Assembly: GCF_003286085.1 (NCBI RefSeq)
Contig: NW_020825289.1
Location: 10,664,001 to 10,728,000 of the forward strand
DNA from: Drosophila persimilis
Lineage: Eukaryota > Arthropoda > Insecta > Diptera > Drosophilidae
DNA length: 64,000 bases
Direction of reading: 5' to 3'
Numbering within the stretch: position 1 is the stretch's first letter; every line of letters begins with the position of its first letter. Below the pieces are notes generated by a model, which saw only the letters and a program-made list of their open reading frames with translations, searched no databases and was not told the DNA's origin. This document shows positions 13,901-26,599 of the stretch, piece after piece. The translations under genes were made by a program, and so were the position numbers.

Positions 13901-16900
13901 AATAAGAGTGGCAATTGCCGGGCCTGCCTGGGTCTGTGGGATACGCATCTGATGATTGGATTGGAATACGGATTGGATACGGAATAGTACTTTTGGGCCA
14001 AAGGTACACTCGGCTCATTGGATAAAGTCCCTACACACGTTGCTATTGCATTTCCCTGAAGAATCATATATCATAAAACATCATAGGTATAAAATTTAAA
14101 TCGCAAACAAATTATCATAACATCGCTCGAAAGACCGCCAGCTGGTAGGCACATTGGCAAAGGATCACCCAAGAGCCATCCACATATCTCCAAACTAGCT
14201 GCACAAACTACTTTTTCCATTGGCTAATACGATCAATTAGGCAAATGTTTCAGTTAAGTCATAAAAAGCCAGCATTGAGTTGGCCGCAGACATAGACGTA
14301 GATCGGGACTGAGAGCGGTACCGTCATAACTCAACGACACTTCACTTGCCTGCGGAGCTGCGTTGACAACTCAACTTGTTTGGGCCGACATATCTGGCCA
14401 GATACGATCGCTAGTCGGAGTTGGACCACACCAATGCCAGTCAAATGTAAGCCTAACCACAGGCCCGCGTTTTTATTGCATTTCAGACAGCAACAGCCCA
14501 GGGAGATGGAGGAAGCCAGAGGTAGGAGAGGCAAAAACGACTCAAATCAAATGAAAATCTCTTTCAAATTGATTTGCTGCGACTGCAGGCAGTGCCGGGA
14601 AATGAAAACCCATGTCGCAGCAGCGCAGTCGCCGTCCAGCTGTGCGGCTGTCGTTCTGGTCGAAAAGGTAGAAACATTTCAATCGGTGCCTGGCCTGGAA
14701 TGGAACTGGAACTGGAACTGAAACTGGAAGAGACCTGGTCGGGGGGTGGGGGTGCTGGTATCGGCCCTGTGACCGTATATCATTTGTTTACATTGTATTG
14801 AGTTGTTGGCTCGCCGCCTGCTGCCCTCCGCTACATTTTAATTGGTCCATGGGTGGGGGGGCCGGTCAGAGGCCGCACACGTTGATGTCTCGATAAGCCC
14901 AGTCAGTGCCAGTGTCAGGCGATCTCCCAGTCGGGGTCATGCGTGGGCCGCCGTCCCACCCATATGATCTCCATGGCTTTTCCCCCTTTCTCTTGTTTTT
15001 TTTTGCCAGCAGAAGACTTTATTTATGAGCTTGAGCATGCCGGAAGTCTATGATTAGACCAAGTCATTTATCAAAAATGTGTGTATGCCCCGAGAGTATC
15101 TGTAAAAAGAAACAAAATTTCCAGTTAATAACTTGATCGACTCCGAATGCGGGTTTTCTGGGTTCTCTACTGCGGTAGGTACAACGCAGCGAATGTATAG
15201 TAAAGAAACTGGAAAAGGAGAAAAGAATAGATGAGAAAAGAAAAGAAGAAACGTTAGGAGCGCGTTAAACCTCTTAAGTTCCTATTCAGCTTTGACAGTT
15301 TTCTTAATGTATTGTGGCCGGGCTGCGCTTCCTCTATTCAGGAAAAAAAAATAAAAATGAAAAAAGTCAGAGGAAAATGAACAGAGAGAATGGAAGACTC
15401 GAAACGCCTTTGTGTGCGGAACCCACAGGGGAATTTCATCTTGAGAATCTATTTGTTTGTTGTCGCACTCGGTGTAATGATCTGCGTTTGTCATTCGGCC
15501 AGAGAATCCGAAAGATACGAAAGCATACGGCACACAGTGCGTGGGAGTGGAGGATGGTGTAGGAGGAGGAGGAGGAGGAGCAGAAGGAGGGAGTTCCTAT
15601 GAACAGATGTTTCACCAGAAGTGAGTGGGACAGCCCTCTAACGTTTACTCGAGAATCTTTCACTTTTTATGAAAATCACTAGGAATACGAACAAATATTT
15701 GGGACTGAAAAGTAGGTACAATACAATACACTCGTACATTGGTAAATACTATTTGTTTAAGCTTCTGCTAATGTGCTGAAGAACTTTCCCAACCTAAGAA
15801 TTCGATCATCGTGACAAAACTCAAGAGTTCCATGGGTCCAGTACCACTATAAAGCTGCATTCTGTGTGTCACACGGCCAACAGTTTTAAGATCATTTCAG
15901 ATCAATTGGTTCAGCTTATGTCGGGTTTCGGTTTTCTATGCGGAAAAGTCAGAAATTTACGAGTTCAGTGCAGAGAAAGGAATTCGTTCTACCTTCCAAG
16001 AACACTGATTGTTCCCGTTGCCCGTTGCCCGGCGATGGTGATGATGATGATGATGGGCCAGCCAGACACCGAAGGAGGTCTGCACTCATAACTCATCATT
16101 AATAACCGAACCTAAATAAGACATTTTATTGTTGTAAACCAAATTGAATTCCCGCTGCGAGAGAAAGAGATCAACGTCGACCCCGGGATTGAGACCGTAC
16201 ATTGTCGATGCGAGTGTCCAGAGAGTTCTCTCAGGTGTTAGCCCAGTGTCGGCACCGAACCAAAGGACCAGACCTGACCAGCGTTACCGGGGGGAGAGAG
16301 ACATCAAAGAGAACTGGGGACTGCCTGTCCCTGGCCTGTCCTGGACTGTCCTGTCCTGTCCGTTGTTATTATTGTTATTACTATATTATTGTTGTTCCTG
16401 ACTAACACTTCCTACACAGCCTGGGCAATGTCGTAATTAAAACCATTTTCGGGCCCCTCTCTCCCTCGGCCATAATCTGATTTCGTTGAGAATCTTGGAA
16501 TCTTTTCTTTCCGTTCCTTCTGTTTCTGTCTCTTTGTTTTTTGTGTTTTTGCGCAAGTGCTAAAGTCGTCGCTGTAGATCAAAGTCAAAGTCGAAGCCCT
16601 CTCGCCCCGAGCATTAATCTGGCGTATACGGCTACCGCTACCTGTTGTCTTGGCCCATCTGCTGACGGGAAGGCTGATCCCTACTGTCGGATCTGGTTGT
16701 CCGACTGCTGTCGTCGCTCAGCCCCTCTTCTTACACCAGTTTCCGTAATTTCGTAAAAGCGATTTGTGTTCTGTTTTTGGCTGGAACGATTCTGCGAAAC
16801 TAATTGATTATTTTGCTGGATCTCCCTCTTTCTCTCTCTCTCTCTCTCTCTCTGTTGGTTGGCCTCTTGCTGCCAGCAACGGAAGACAAGTTAATTTTCT

Positions 16901-19829
16901 CACACCTTTTTCTACGAATTAATTTGTTGGAGATTTCAATGGCTAATCAAGGGAGAACCAGGCCGATCTGATGGAAGTTGCAGATAATTGTACAATGTTT
17001 AATGGTCGGCCGATCTACGGAAATGGGTTTCGTGTATCCCAAATGGGCAATTGATGGGAAATTGGCTTCATCAGGCCTGGCCTGGGTTGATCAAAGCGAA
17101 CGATTTCCATTGAAAATCTAACCAAATACAAATCTGTGCGGCTAAACGTCAAGAAGTACTTATAAATATGTTAGTTTTCAAGTTCATTAAAACCATTCAA
17201 GATTATCGTATTGAGTACTGATTTCTACTGAAGATCCGCGTGCTTCTAGAGATCCCATTACATCTTTAAACGTTGTGTAAAATTATTTGAGCAAATATTT
17301 GTTGAAAAAGATACACCGAGAACCTAGGTTCCCATTCCCTCGTATGATTAGGCGCCTAATTTAACAAGGACCAGGCGGACCTTTGCCATCCACCAAGCCA
17401 TTAAAATAATTTGGGAGGGGGAATGGGGAAGCCTCCATCAGGCAAAAGTTTTTCGAGGGACCACCACGAATTAACCTACCTACAAATTACGCAGGAATAG
17501 AAAGAGACCAAGCTCGGGTTTGGGACGTCCAAAAACTGGCTGACACACAAACATCCGGATTGCTGTAGATCGTATAGATATATGCATACTCCGATATACA
17601 TATGTACAACAGACAGATGCTGGAAGCATTGAAGAACCCAAAACGAAGACGAAACCCTCTGCGGTTGCCTTACATTTATTGATTTCATCGCAACAACATA
17701 CCCGACGACGACGACGATGGAGACGGCGACGCAGTGGCCCAAGAGGAGGAAAGGAGTGGGGAGAGAGATCCCCCTGTAGCCGGGGCAAACGGGTCTTCTG
17801 GTTCTGCTGCGAATCGCATTAAGCGTAGAACAGTGGCAGCCCCGCCGCACAGCCCAGAGGGATTTACCCCACACCCATCAACATTTCAACTTAATTCCTT
17901 TTTTGAGTCGCTTTCTGTCAGAGCCTAAGATGCTCCCTGGATCAGTCATATGCGACATTTAAGGTCACCTAATATGTGAGAAGTGGTGGCTATGCTCAAA
18001 AAGAAATGAATATACAGACCTAATATTCTTGAGGAACTCTTTCCTAGTTCATATTTTCCAGAACCAATGGGGAGTAGCTCATTCCTCACTACTTCCTGGC
18101 CGAACCCTCCTGGGGGACTGGTTGTTTGACTTGCTGATTGCCAAGGTGCTGCCTGCGATTGCCGCGTATGCCATGAATTTGTTCCACTCTACGTGCAATC
18201 ATGTTGACTGAGTCCGACTCTTCGGTGGCGACTTCTTGCTCCTTTCGCCGGGCGATCCGATACAAATGTATCTACATACAGATACTCGTACACATACACA
18301 TGTACGTATAGATGTCTGCGGTCGTCGCGGCTTGTGTGTAAATCAGTAGCTCCGTATTGAGTCGTTGACGTTACATGAACTTTGGCTACGGTTCAATTCG
18401 GACCATGGTCTCAGGAATGGTCCACTCTGGTAGCTCTTGCCTCGTCCGCTGTAAGCGGCTTAGGGGAGTTTCTTTTACAGGATATATGCTTTGGGCACGG
18501 GCATGCTCGACTGGCTTTGATGCGATCACTCCGACAGTTTAGTTTCCTTTGGAAATCATTTCCCGGAAAGTTATAATTATTACGTATGGTATCTTGACAT
18601 TTCTTGGTCATATTTCCAGCTTAACTGATTAGTTGCACCGCCTCGAAGAACAGATCTTTGCTTGCCTTGCCGAAGAACAGAGATTCCCACGCAAAAACGG
18701 TCTAATCCTGCGCACCTAATCCAATCAGAGCCGAGCAGGAAACGCGGCAATGGCTGTCACTTATCACTTCAGTTACGGCCACCCGCATACGATGTCAACA
18801 GAGTGGACTTATCTCTCCTTCCAGTGCTATCCATGACATAGCCAGACCCAAACACATCCCATGCCCATACCATACCCCATGCCTATAGACATTTCCAATG
18901 GCCATTAGTCTGTCTTGGCAATTATCAACGCCCGGGAGTAGATGACTCACGTATGACACTCAACTCATAATGGAGAGGCACTTAGCCAGGGACCCGATGG
19001 CTTTTTACGGTCAACACCGTTCGGGCCAAATTTAGACATTATCGGGGGATTGGGCCACATGCTCGTACGAAAGAGGGAGGGGAGACACGACACCATACGG
19101 ATCATTGTTTGTCCAACTGTTTTGCGGTTGTGTAAATGCGTATAATTCCGTTTTATGGCTCCTGTGCTGCACTGCTCATCATCATCATCAGAGGCAGCTC
19201 CGACAGCGACAGCGACCACGATCGCAACTGTGACCGCATCCACCTCCACTTCCACCTCGCATTCTTTGATGGACTTTAGAGACATACCCCAAAGGGAGTG
19301 GGAATATGAAGACCGGGCACCGGGTACCCGGCTACATAAAATTGTATTTAGTCATGCTACATCACTTTGTAATAATTTTCATTTTGGCGCTTGCTTTGAT
19401 CTTCAGCCGCGTACCGTGTGTGCGGCCTCCGGGCCCGGCAGCAGCAGCAGCAGCTCCACCGCATCGCCATCCCCATCCCCATCGCCATCCTCTTCCGAGC
19501 CAACTGCCACTGTGCGGCGTTCGTCGAGCTGTGTTAAAATTTGTGAAATTATGATCATCGCATCGCGATGGAGGGAATAGAAGGGGTCCGGGAATCGGAG
19601 CGCCAAGTCTCTTGTTTTTTCTTCAGTTGTTTTTCCCCCATTTTTTTTGTGCCGGCCTGGCCCTCGAACCCAACGAATGTAAGTAGTCTGCAATTTGATT
19701 GAGCAATCATCAATTGGGCATGAACCAACAGATTTGCGGTGAATGGAATTGAAGGCTCTTCCAAAGGCATAATCGATATTTTGGCATGGGATTGGGCTAT
19801 GCAAATAAGTTCTGCAGCACTAACGCTCG
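7907..19829. other. Long non-coding stretch upstream of the 7.8-kb exon
   Basis: About 12 kb without a convincing coding exon. It holds TC/TG microsatellites (8140-8165, 10700-10722, 16830-16853), CAG/CTG runs (10845-10856, 19437-19452), a GGGACTGGG-like degenerate tandem at 12110-12200, CGACTT repeats at 13250-13270 and 13611-13665, and GGAACT repeats at 14693-14730. One small exon-like segment on the plus strand (14487-14521) has an acceptor and a donor. Part of the stretch may be 5' introns or UTR of the minus-strand gene whose coding begins at 7906. Confidence 0.35.
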
Positions 19830-21330
19830 GGATTATAATTCTTTAGAACTGATATGTACTCAAATTGTACAGGGATTGAGGTTGCAATTCTTCAGATTAA
19901 TTATATCTACATTTTAATAATGATAGAAGGGGAGCCTTGTAGTAGAGAAATAAGAGACAGTTGTAAAAAGATAAAATCTAATATATAATTTGATTTTCGC
20001 TAAAAATCAATGCGTCCCTTTTGCGAACAGCGAAACCAAAAGACACTTAAAATATTTTGTGTGTATTTAGTATATTATCAATTAAATAGATTATAAGCTC
20101 ACATATGTATTAAATTACTTATTTTTTACAATTATTTTTATTTGTTTACCTTATTTTTTTAATACAGTTGATCTTCTTTATTACAAACCTCCGAACGAGG
20201 AAGTTTTCTATACAGCGATTTTATTTTAAATATATTATAATTTCAGTTATAATTTTTAGTACGTTTTGCTATCCTAATAACAAATTTCCTTATGCGAATA
20301 TTTTTGTTTTTATATATGTACATACATACATATATTGTTATTGTTATGCTCATGAGCTTTGTGGTTTCTTTAAAACATTTATTTTAGGAAGTCCCGAACT
20401 ATAAATGTGGTGTTAATAATCAATAAACATAATATCACCATAGTTTTTTTTGCATCAGTTCTCAGTTTATAGTTGCTGTAGAGGAAGTGGTTGATAGCAA
20501 GAATGTCGAAGCGTATCTGCATTTCAGTGGAGTTGCTCCAGTCTTTTGATAATTGATGAAGTTCAAAAATTTATTCAAAATTGTGGAGTTCAGGATATCT
20601 CAGGTCCTGTAACTTTTAAATTATTTCTAAGCAAATATATTCTGAACATTATTCCAGATTCAGATAAAGATGATCAAGACGTTGCTTCAATCGTTAAGGA
20701 GGTACCCACATTTCAGCAAAACTTCACAGCAGTTGAAGGACTCCAGAGAAGTACATTTGTGGAGATAAGAAATAATGTTCCTGAAAATAACATAACGTTT
20801 CTTTTTACATATTTACTATATCTTATGTATAAAAGAAGAAAAATTGATCTTAGATATCGAGTTCTTTTAGCTTTATCTTTATCAAACATTTGTGCTAATC
20901 AACAATAAATATTTTTTCGAGATTTGCAAAATCTCACAGAAATTATAATCTAAACTTTGAATTGTGGATGTACCAAATATCGACCAATGCACTTGTGTTT
21001 CTTACTTTTACTGCATAGAGTGCAAATATAAGGAAACATACAGAAAAATAAGATTACTTCGGAATGACTGAAAATAGTAATTTTATAGAGATTTTGCTGA
21101 AGCATAGCCGAGTGTTCTTATTATTTTAAACATGACTGTATATCTAGATATTCAAAGAATAAAGATCAGTCCAAGAAATAACTTTATCTTTATAAAATAA
21201 GTTTGGCAATTCCAGGAACCAAACTTCAACAATAAATCTGTGTCCGAGCCTTCTATAAGAATACTGAAAAATATCTCAGCATCTTAAGATCACACAGTAT
21301 ACAATCTCACTGCAGAAGAACTAAAGGAAC
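19830..21330 (+). pseudogene. AT-rich island with coding-like fragments in different frames
   Basis: The base composition drops sharply to AT-rich compared with both flanks. Three plus-strand pieces read like protein. After an acceptor-like atacag near 20167 comes VDLLYYKPPNEEVFYTAILF, then stop. About 20456-20545 reads ISSQFIVAVEEVVDSKN..., ending in a stop at TTTTGA. In the next frame, immediately downstream, the 120-codon frame 20546-20908 continues (LIIDEVQKFIQNCGVQ...), ending in a TAA that overlaps an AATAAA. The abrupt frame change at TCTTTTGATAATTGATG looks like a one-base indel, hence pseudogene. The tail of the last piece (NITFLFTYLLYL..., then LSLSNI) faintly recalls the C-terminus of CAP-H/Barren kleisins; this is a weak resemblance by eye. 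It could instead be a transposon remnant or a spliced AT-rich gene. Confidence 0.35.
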
Positions 21331-24300
21331 TGAGCCACCCAAGAGCTAGCTACTGAGATCCTTTTGTGCCCCTTCAATTTCCCATATCCCACTCCCTCGG
21401 CCTCGGACTCCCCCCCATATGGTTTCTGTTTACCCACAAGTCTGTCACGGCCAACAATTCGGAAAATCGTTGACATGCAAATGGCAACGAGCCATGTAAA
21501 CTGACCGGCAAAGTGAACAGTGGCTCATATATCATCGTGTACGGGGCAGTGTAGGTAGTTTACCGACCGTTTTTCCCTATAAATAGCACGTGTTGGCTGT
21601 GTGTTTGACCTTAGCATGGTTTCCAAGTGCAATGATTTCTTGGGAAATGGCATAGGATCTGAGCTGAGCTGGTTTTATGGTCTGGCCTAACTGCTCTGAC
21701 CTTGTTTTCTTTTATAGCTGTTGACGTAGGCAATTAACAAGATGGCCCGGCCTGTACTTGGCTGGATGTTCAAGGGGGAAAGGCTTGTAGTAGAAATTGC
21801 TGCCCCAATAACTTCCATTTATATTGAGAAACTCGATCATTCCGGTACTCATTAGAGTTTGAAATTAGCATCGGAACCAATTGCTCGGATCGAGTTAAGA
21901 AAGCGATTAATTATGGCCATTGGGCAGGGACAATATGCGTGACAGCCATGAAACACGAGCAAGACCGAGCCGAGGGGAGTGGTAAACACTCAGAGATGGG
22001 CGCGAGCGACAGGCAGCAGAAACTGGAACTGGAACTGGACAAGGGATATGGGATCTGGGATATGGGATCGGGGATCTGGGATGGGACCACACGCGTCGTG
22101 TGTGACGGCGATAAAAATCACAGCATGTTGCAAACAGCCCATTGACGTTACTCTCCTCCCCGTCCTCCTCTGTCCACCTCTCTGTTGTTTTTGTTGTTGG
22201 GCAAATCTTTTGACAGTTGTGTTGAAGCATAAAGATGCCAAAAGAAACAACGGCAACAGCATAAAGCCGCCAAGTGCGTATCTGAAGCGTCTTGCCACTC
22301 GCAGCCACGAAAAGCGCATCAATCAAACGCACCGCCAACGCCGCTGCCCCATGCCCCAGCCACCAACTGATCCCCACGCATACACACGCATACACACACA
22401 CACATTCGATCAATCATTTATTATGGCATCGCTGATGGCGGCCCCAACGTTGGTGGCCCCACACCAAAAATACAAAACTCACAGCACACAACAAAAAGAA
22501 AGAAAGAAAATACTTGGAAAATATAGCTAATTTTCTATGGGCCATATAAATTTGTTTTTAGTTTCTATTTTTTCGGTTGTGTAAGGGGCAGGGACGGGGG
22601 GCGGACAGCCAATTTTGTGCACGAAAAGCAATTGTATCGTATGGCTGTCAGATCCACTTATAGAGACGGCTACAGGGTATTATGAGATGTATGGGAAGTG
22701 GTGGAAGGCGCTTGGTTAAGGGTACTTGGAAGACCTGTATGTTTTCCGATTGGTTTGTGGCAGAGTTCCCTTAGAAGTTTGGTTAATAAATGGCATTAAA
22801 ATTGGTTCATAGGAGCATGAAATGATTCTCAGTTGGATTTAAAACTACATATATACAAATAGTATGTCTATCATCCACTAAAGTTGGGTGAGTATTGGTA
22901 CTTTGGAACAGTGATTACCCATTAAATTCGTCTTTTGCAAGACTCTTCATTCACAATATATGATACCTTATCAATATTAAATTAATTGAAAGATCCTAAG
23001 ATCATTGCCAGCACTCAACCCAAGCAAGGCATTCGTATTGCCCAATATGCCTTACAGCAAAAGTATACGTAGAAGCAATCTATTTGATTGACATTTTGTG
23101 CCTTGCCGCCGAATAAACATTTCAATTCTAATTAAATTTCGTTGAAATTAATTGCGACACATACCCGATGCCCGATACAGAAACGAAACGAAACGAGACC
23201 CAAAGCCGAATAAAAACAGAACAAATCACGCAACTGGCGACCGCCCAAGTGGACGCCGCGGCGTCGATGTCGGCTTCGTTGGTGGTCCAGATGATGGTCG
23301 GGCCCCTCCCCTCCCCTCCGCTCCGCTCCGCCGAGTACCAGGGGTATATCCCCAATCAGAGGGCAACGAAAATTTAGTTGTTTAGCTGTGGCTTTCGTTG
23401 TTGCTGTAGCGCTTTATCGGCTGCATAAATATGGAAATTTTTCATTAGCGATTTCCGTTTCCGATTTATCTTAATGGCCGTCAAGCTTTGGGGCTGGAGA
23501 TTCTAGTTACTTGTTGCTTCTGGATGTTGGTGTTGTTGTAATTAAGAGGAGCTACCGTTTGATGTTTGCTTGAAAACGCAATGCTGCCGTTGAGACGACG
23601 ACAGCCCCGATCGGAGGCGAAGACGAATACGAAGTTCGTCTTCGTGTGTGGTCTTCGATCAGGCTTTTGGCCAATGAAAGCGGCTATTAAGTCGCGGCCG
23701 AGCCAGCCAACCGAGGCACAGTTGGCAACTTGGGTGGCAACATGCCATTCACCAATCACACATATACCAGTTCTCGTAGCAGCAGCAGCAGCCGCAGCGG
23801 TTGTGGCAGGCAGCCGCGAGGGGAGTCTGTCTGTGAGCTGGCGGCGCCGCACAAAAAAGAAAGCGCGTGCATCGGCCAGAGGACCAGAGGCCACCGCCAA
23901 TAGGGGCAAAAGCAACGAAAAAAAACCCAACCGACCGGAACTGCAACTGGCGCTATATGCAATTATAAGACGGTGTGTGTGTGCCAGTGTGCATCTGCAG
24001 CAAACAGTAGCAGCCACATTTGCCTTTGCCAAAGATTGACAGCAGCAACTAAGCCCCGAGATGGAGGAGATGTCGAGACCACCGTGCAAGATGCCGCCAC
24101 CGAGTGCCGCAGTTGTCCGGGCTGGCGGGGGTTGGGGATAGCTCTTTGAGTGGCCTCTGCGTGGCATTGTTGTTGCTTGTCGCCACGCCGTTGCGTTATA
24201 TTGTCAAAAGTACGACTAGCATGTGTGGCTGTGGCAGGACAGGGGCTGCTGCTCCTCTTTGCTCCGCTTGTAACTTTGATTTTTTATTACTATTACTTTC

Positions 24301-25640
24301 ATAGAAGGCAACTTTAGTAGTTGCATAGCAGCCAGCTTCAAAAGTTGAATAGAAGCCGATTTTGCAGCATCTAGCTTATAGGAACTAGAATAAGATCTGT
24401 GTAGCGGGTATCTTATAGTCGGAATGGGGACTATACATAGCTCTCTGTCTGATCTTCTTGCCATCCCAAGAAGTTGCTCTTGTTGCTGTTCTGCTGCTTC
24501 TGTTGTGATGCAAATTATTGCTATCTATCTTGCTGTCAACATCGGAATAATTGTTGGTAACATTCGATGTTGCTGCCGTTGCTTGTCATAATTTGATTGC
24601 CGCCGCGGGGCAATCTTTCTAAATTGTGCTACAGTGCAACGTGCCTATTGGGAATCTCACAAGGGCTCAAGGATTAGTCCATTAAAACTAACTTAATTTT
24701 TGTTTTCTGCGGAACCATAAAAGTTTACGAAAAGCTTACGAACTTTTTGCACACTACAATAGTTCCTAGAAACCCAAGAAGAACAACATTAAGAAGGAAG
24801 CGAAAACGAAAAAGTTTCGCTCGAATTAAAGCTAAAAAACAAATAATACCACCATATCATGGGAGAAGGGACCGACCCGGCCGGACCCGAGCGTACTGTA
24901 TCGGATCGGACCACACACAATGTTCGCAGAGGCCCAGGAGCACACACACACACACACACTTAAAAGGCGAATAAAAACGAGGCAGCGAGAGGGAGAAAAA
25001 CAAATAATTGCTAATTTTATGCTCGAATAAATGAGCTGAGCGTGAGTGTGCCCCAAGAGTAAAGAAGGATCAAAATGGGGCGCCCCGCCACCATTCCACC
25101 ATTCTGGCGGCATAAATTAGTGCGAGTGAAATAGCAACACTAAAACGTCACGCACTATCAAACGAGAGAATGATCAATGGGGGCACAACCGACCAACCAA
25201 CGAGCATACACAGAGCGGGCTAATAGACCACCCATGACGATGACGACGACGACGACGACGACGACGAATCAAATGCCACCCACGACGCAGAGCGGAGAGC
25301 AAGAGCCAAGGCGCTGCGTGCCTGTGAGTGTGTGTGTAGGGTGTTTGGGTTAAAAGACAGAAGACCTTTGAAAACAATTTCAGCATTGGCTGTGGAGGGG
25401 AGAGACCCGCAGCAGATAATTGAAATATGTACAACTTGAACATGTGTGGTGTGCCCTGAAGTGGGTACACTAAATAATAATAAAACAGATGTTTGTGGGC
25501 AGGGGGTCATAATAAATAAATAAATACATGGAAGAAAGCCAGACGAAAAACCTATTATATCCATAAAATAGTTGTCTTGTCTAAAATAATTTAAAAATTA
25601 CAAACGAAGAATTCAAAATCCATGTCAAATATTTCAATTC
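21331..25640. other. Non-coding stretch left of the housekeeping cluster
   Basis: No supported gene. It contains the degenerate tandem GGGATCT/GGGATATG at 22040-22085, a GCA run at 23775-23800, CA runs (22390-22402, 24942-24960) and an ACG run at 25236-25266. Several open frames on both strands (for example 23481-24167 minus, 23566-24039 plus) overlap one another, have repeat-driven composition and show no splice or family support. Confidence 0.4.
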
Positions 25641-26060
25641 TGGCGCCAAACTAACATACCTCCCTTACCAAACCTTTTTACACAGAAGTTGTAGATGGAG
25701 AGCTGCCAACTCAATTGACGGACTTTCAAAAAATGTCTGTTTGGCGCGCAACAGTCGATAGTATCGGTTGCCGTTTGGTGGGGACTTTCTCTCCTTTTCC
25801 CTCTCTTCGTCGATCGATTTTCTTCGCTCAATGTCCATACATTCCGTTGCTGGCAACATTAAATTTGTATTGACATGTGCCGAGAAAACGAGTTGTCCAT
25901 CAATATGACGTGAATTTAGCAACAAATTTATGCTTACAATTCCTTTCAAACTTCACTTTCAAAAAATTACACTTTGGCGCAACTCTTGTAAACTACGTAA
26001 CGTAACTACATAAATATGTAGTTAATATGTAAAGAAATACATTTAATGGGCTTTTTTTTA
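25640..26060 (-). promoter_or_regulatory. Possible 5' exon/promoter region divergent from CG8635
   Basis: On the minus strand two donor-like sites lie close together (TTTG|GTAAGG and GAG|GTATGT, near 25655-25672). They follow a 94-codon open frame (25665-25949) that has no recognisable product. Together they look like the 5' end of a minus-strand transcript running away from CG8635, possibly the gene whose coding starts at 7906. The segment at 25703-25719 (ctgccaactcaattgac) recurs in the tandem repeats upstream of CG8635. Promoter and transcript are inferences. Confidence 0.2.
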
Positions 26061-26250
26061 CCGTTTATGTTTAAACCTTATAATTATATTATTATTATTA
26101 TTATATAAGCAATGCAATAAAAGCAAGTGTTTAAAATAAACCAGTCAATTATAAAATAGATTCACTAATCGGATAAAACTATGTGGGCATGGCGAAATTT
26201 TCTATATAGCTAGTAATATTCAACGGAATATCAAAAACGAGGAATATGTA
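26060..26250 (-). repeat. Dispersed repeat, copy A (inverted)
   Basis: Read on the minus strand, this matches the copy at 30423-30590. Both contain catattcctcgttttt, tattccgt(t)gaatattacta, a short TA stretch, gccatgcccacata and then cgatta..gaatc. The match continues more loosely through acttgcttttattg into a poly-A-rich end. It is probably an old non-autonomous transposable element fragment; I cannot name the family with certainty. Confidence 0.65.
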
Positions 26251-26278
26251 AAATATAACTTAAATTCGTCTGTATATT

Positions 26279-26290
26279 TACGGTATATTT
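26279..26290 (+). promoter_or_regulatory. Near-match to core promoter Motif 6 upstream of CG8635
   Basis: The sequence tacggtatattt differs at one position from the fly core-promoter Motif 6 consensus KTYRGTATWTTT. It lies about 310 bases upstream of the CG8635 start codon, with the 89-bp tandem repeats between them. It may be functional or part of the repeat-derived background. Confidence 0.3.
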
Positions 26291-26310
26291 TGAAATATGT
26301 GACGTAGTTG

Positions 26311-26577
26311 ACTGACAAACAGGTTGGCAGGGCTGCCTCTCAGTGTAGTTGTAAAAAATTTTTTTTTCTTGTTTCTAATTTGAACTGCCAACTCAATTGA
26401 CTGACAAACAGGTTGGCAGGGCTGCCTCTCAGTGTAGTTGTAAAAAATATTTTTTTCTTGTTTCTAATTTGAACTGCCAACTCAATTGACTGACAAACAG
26501 GTTGGCAGGGCTGCCTCTCAGCGTGGTTGTGCAAAATTTATTTTGTTGGATTTTATTTCTAATTTTTCGATAGTTTA
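26311..26577 (+). repeat. Tandem repeat, three 89-bp units, just upstream of CG8635
   Basis: The phrase actgacaaacaggttggcag starts at 26311, 26400 and 26489, giving an exact 89-base period. Each unit runs through ggctgcctctcagtgtagttg, a short T-rich stretch, then tttctaatttgaactgcc and aactcaattg. Units 1 and 2 are nearly identical; unit 3 diverges in its second half (gcgtggttgt, then ttttgttgg). The array ends about 22 bases before the CG8635 ATG at 26600, so it must contain or abut that gene's promoter and 5' UTR. Confidence 0.9.
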
Positions 26578-26599
26578 ACTAACAAAACCGGCCTCTAAG

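Noticed and set aside
17734-17928. Plus-strand frame with an acidic then basic peptide
   Set aside because: Arises from a GAC repeat, has no acceptor or donor and no family resemblance.
23481-24167. 228-codon minus and 157-codon plus overlapping frames
   Set aside because: Composition is driven by GCA and purine repeats, no recognisable domain, no splice signals.
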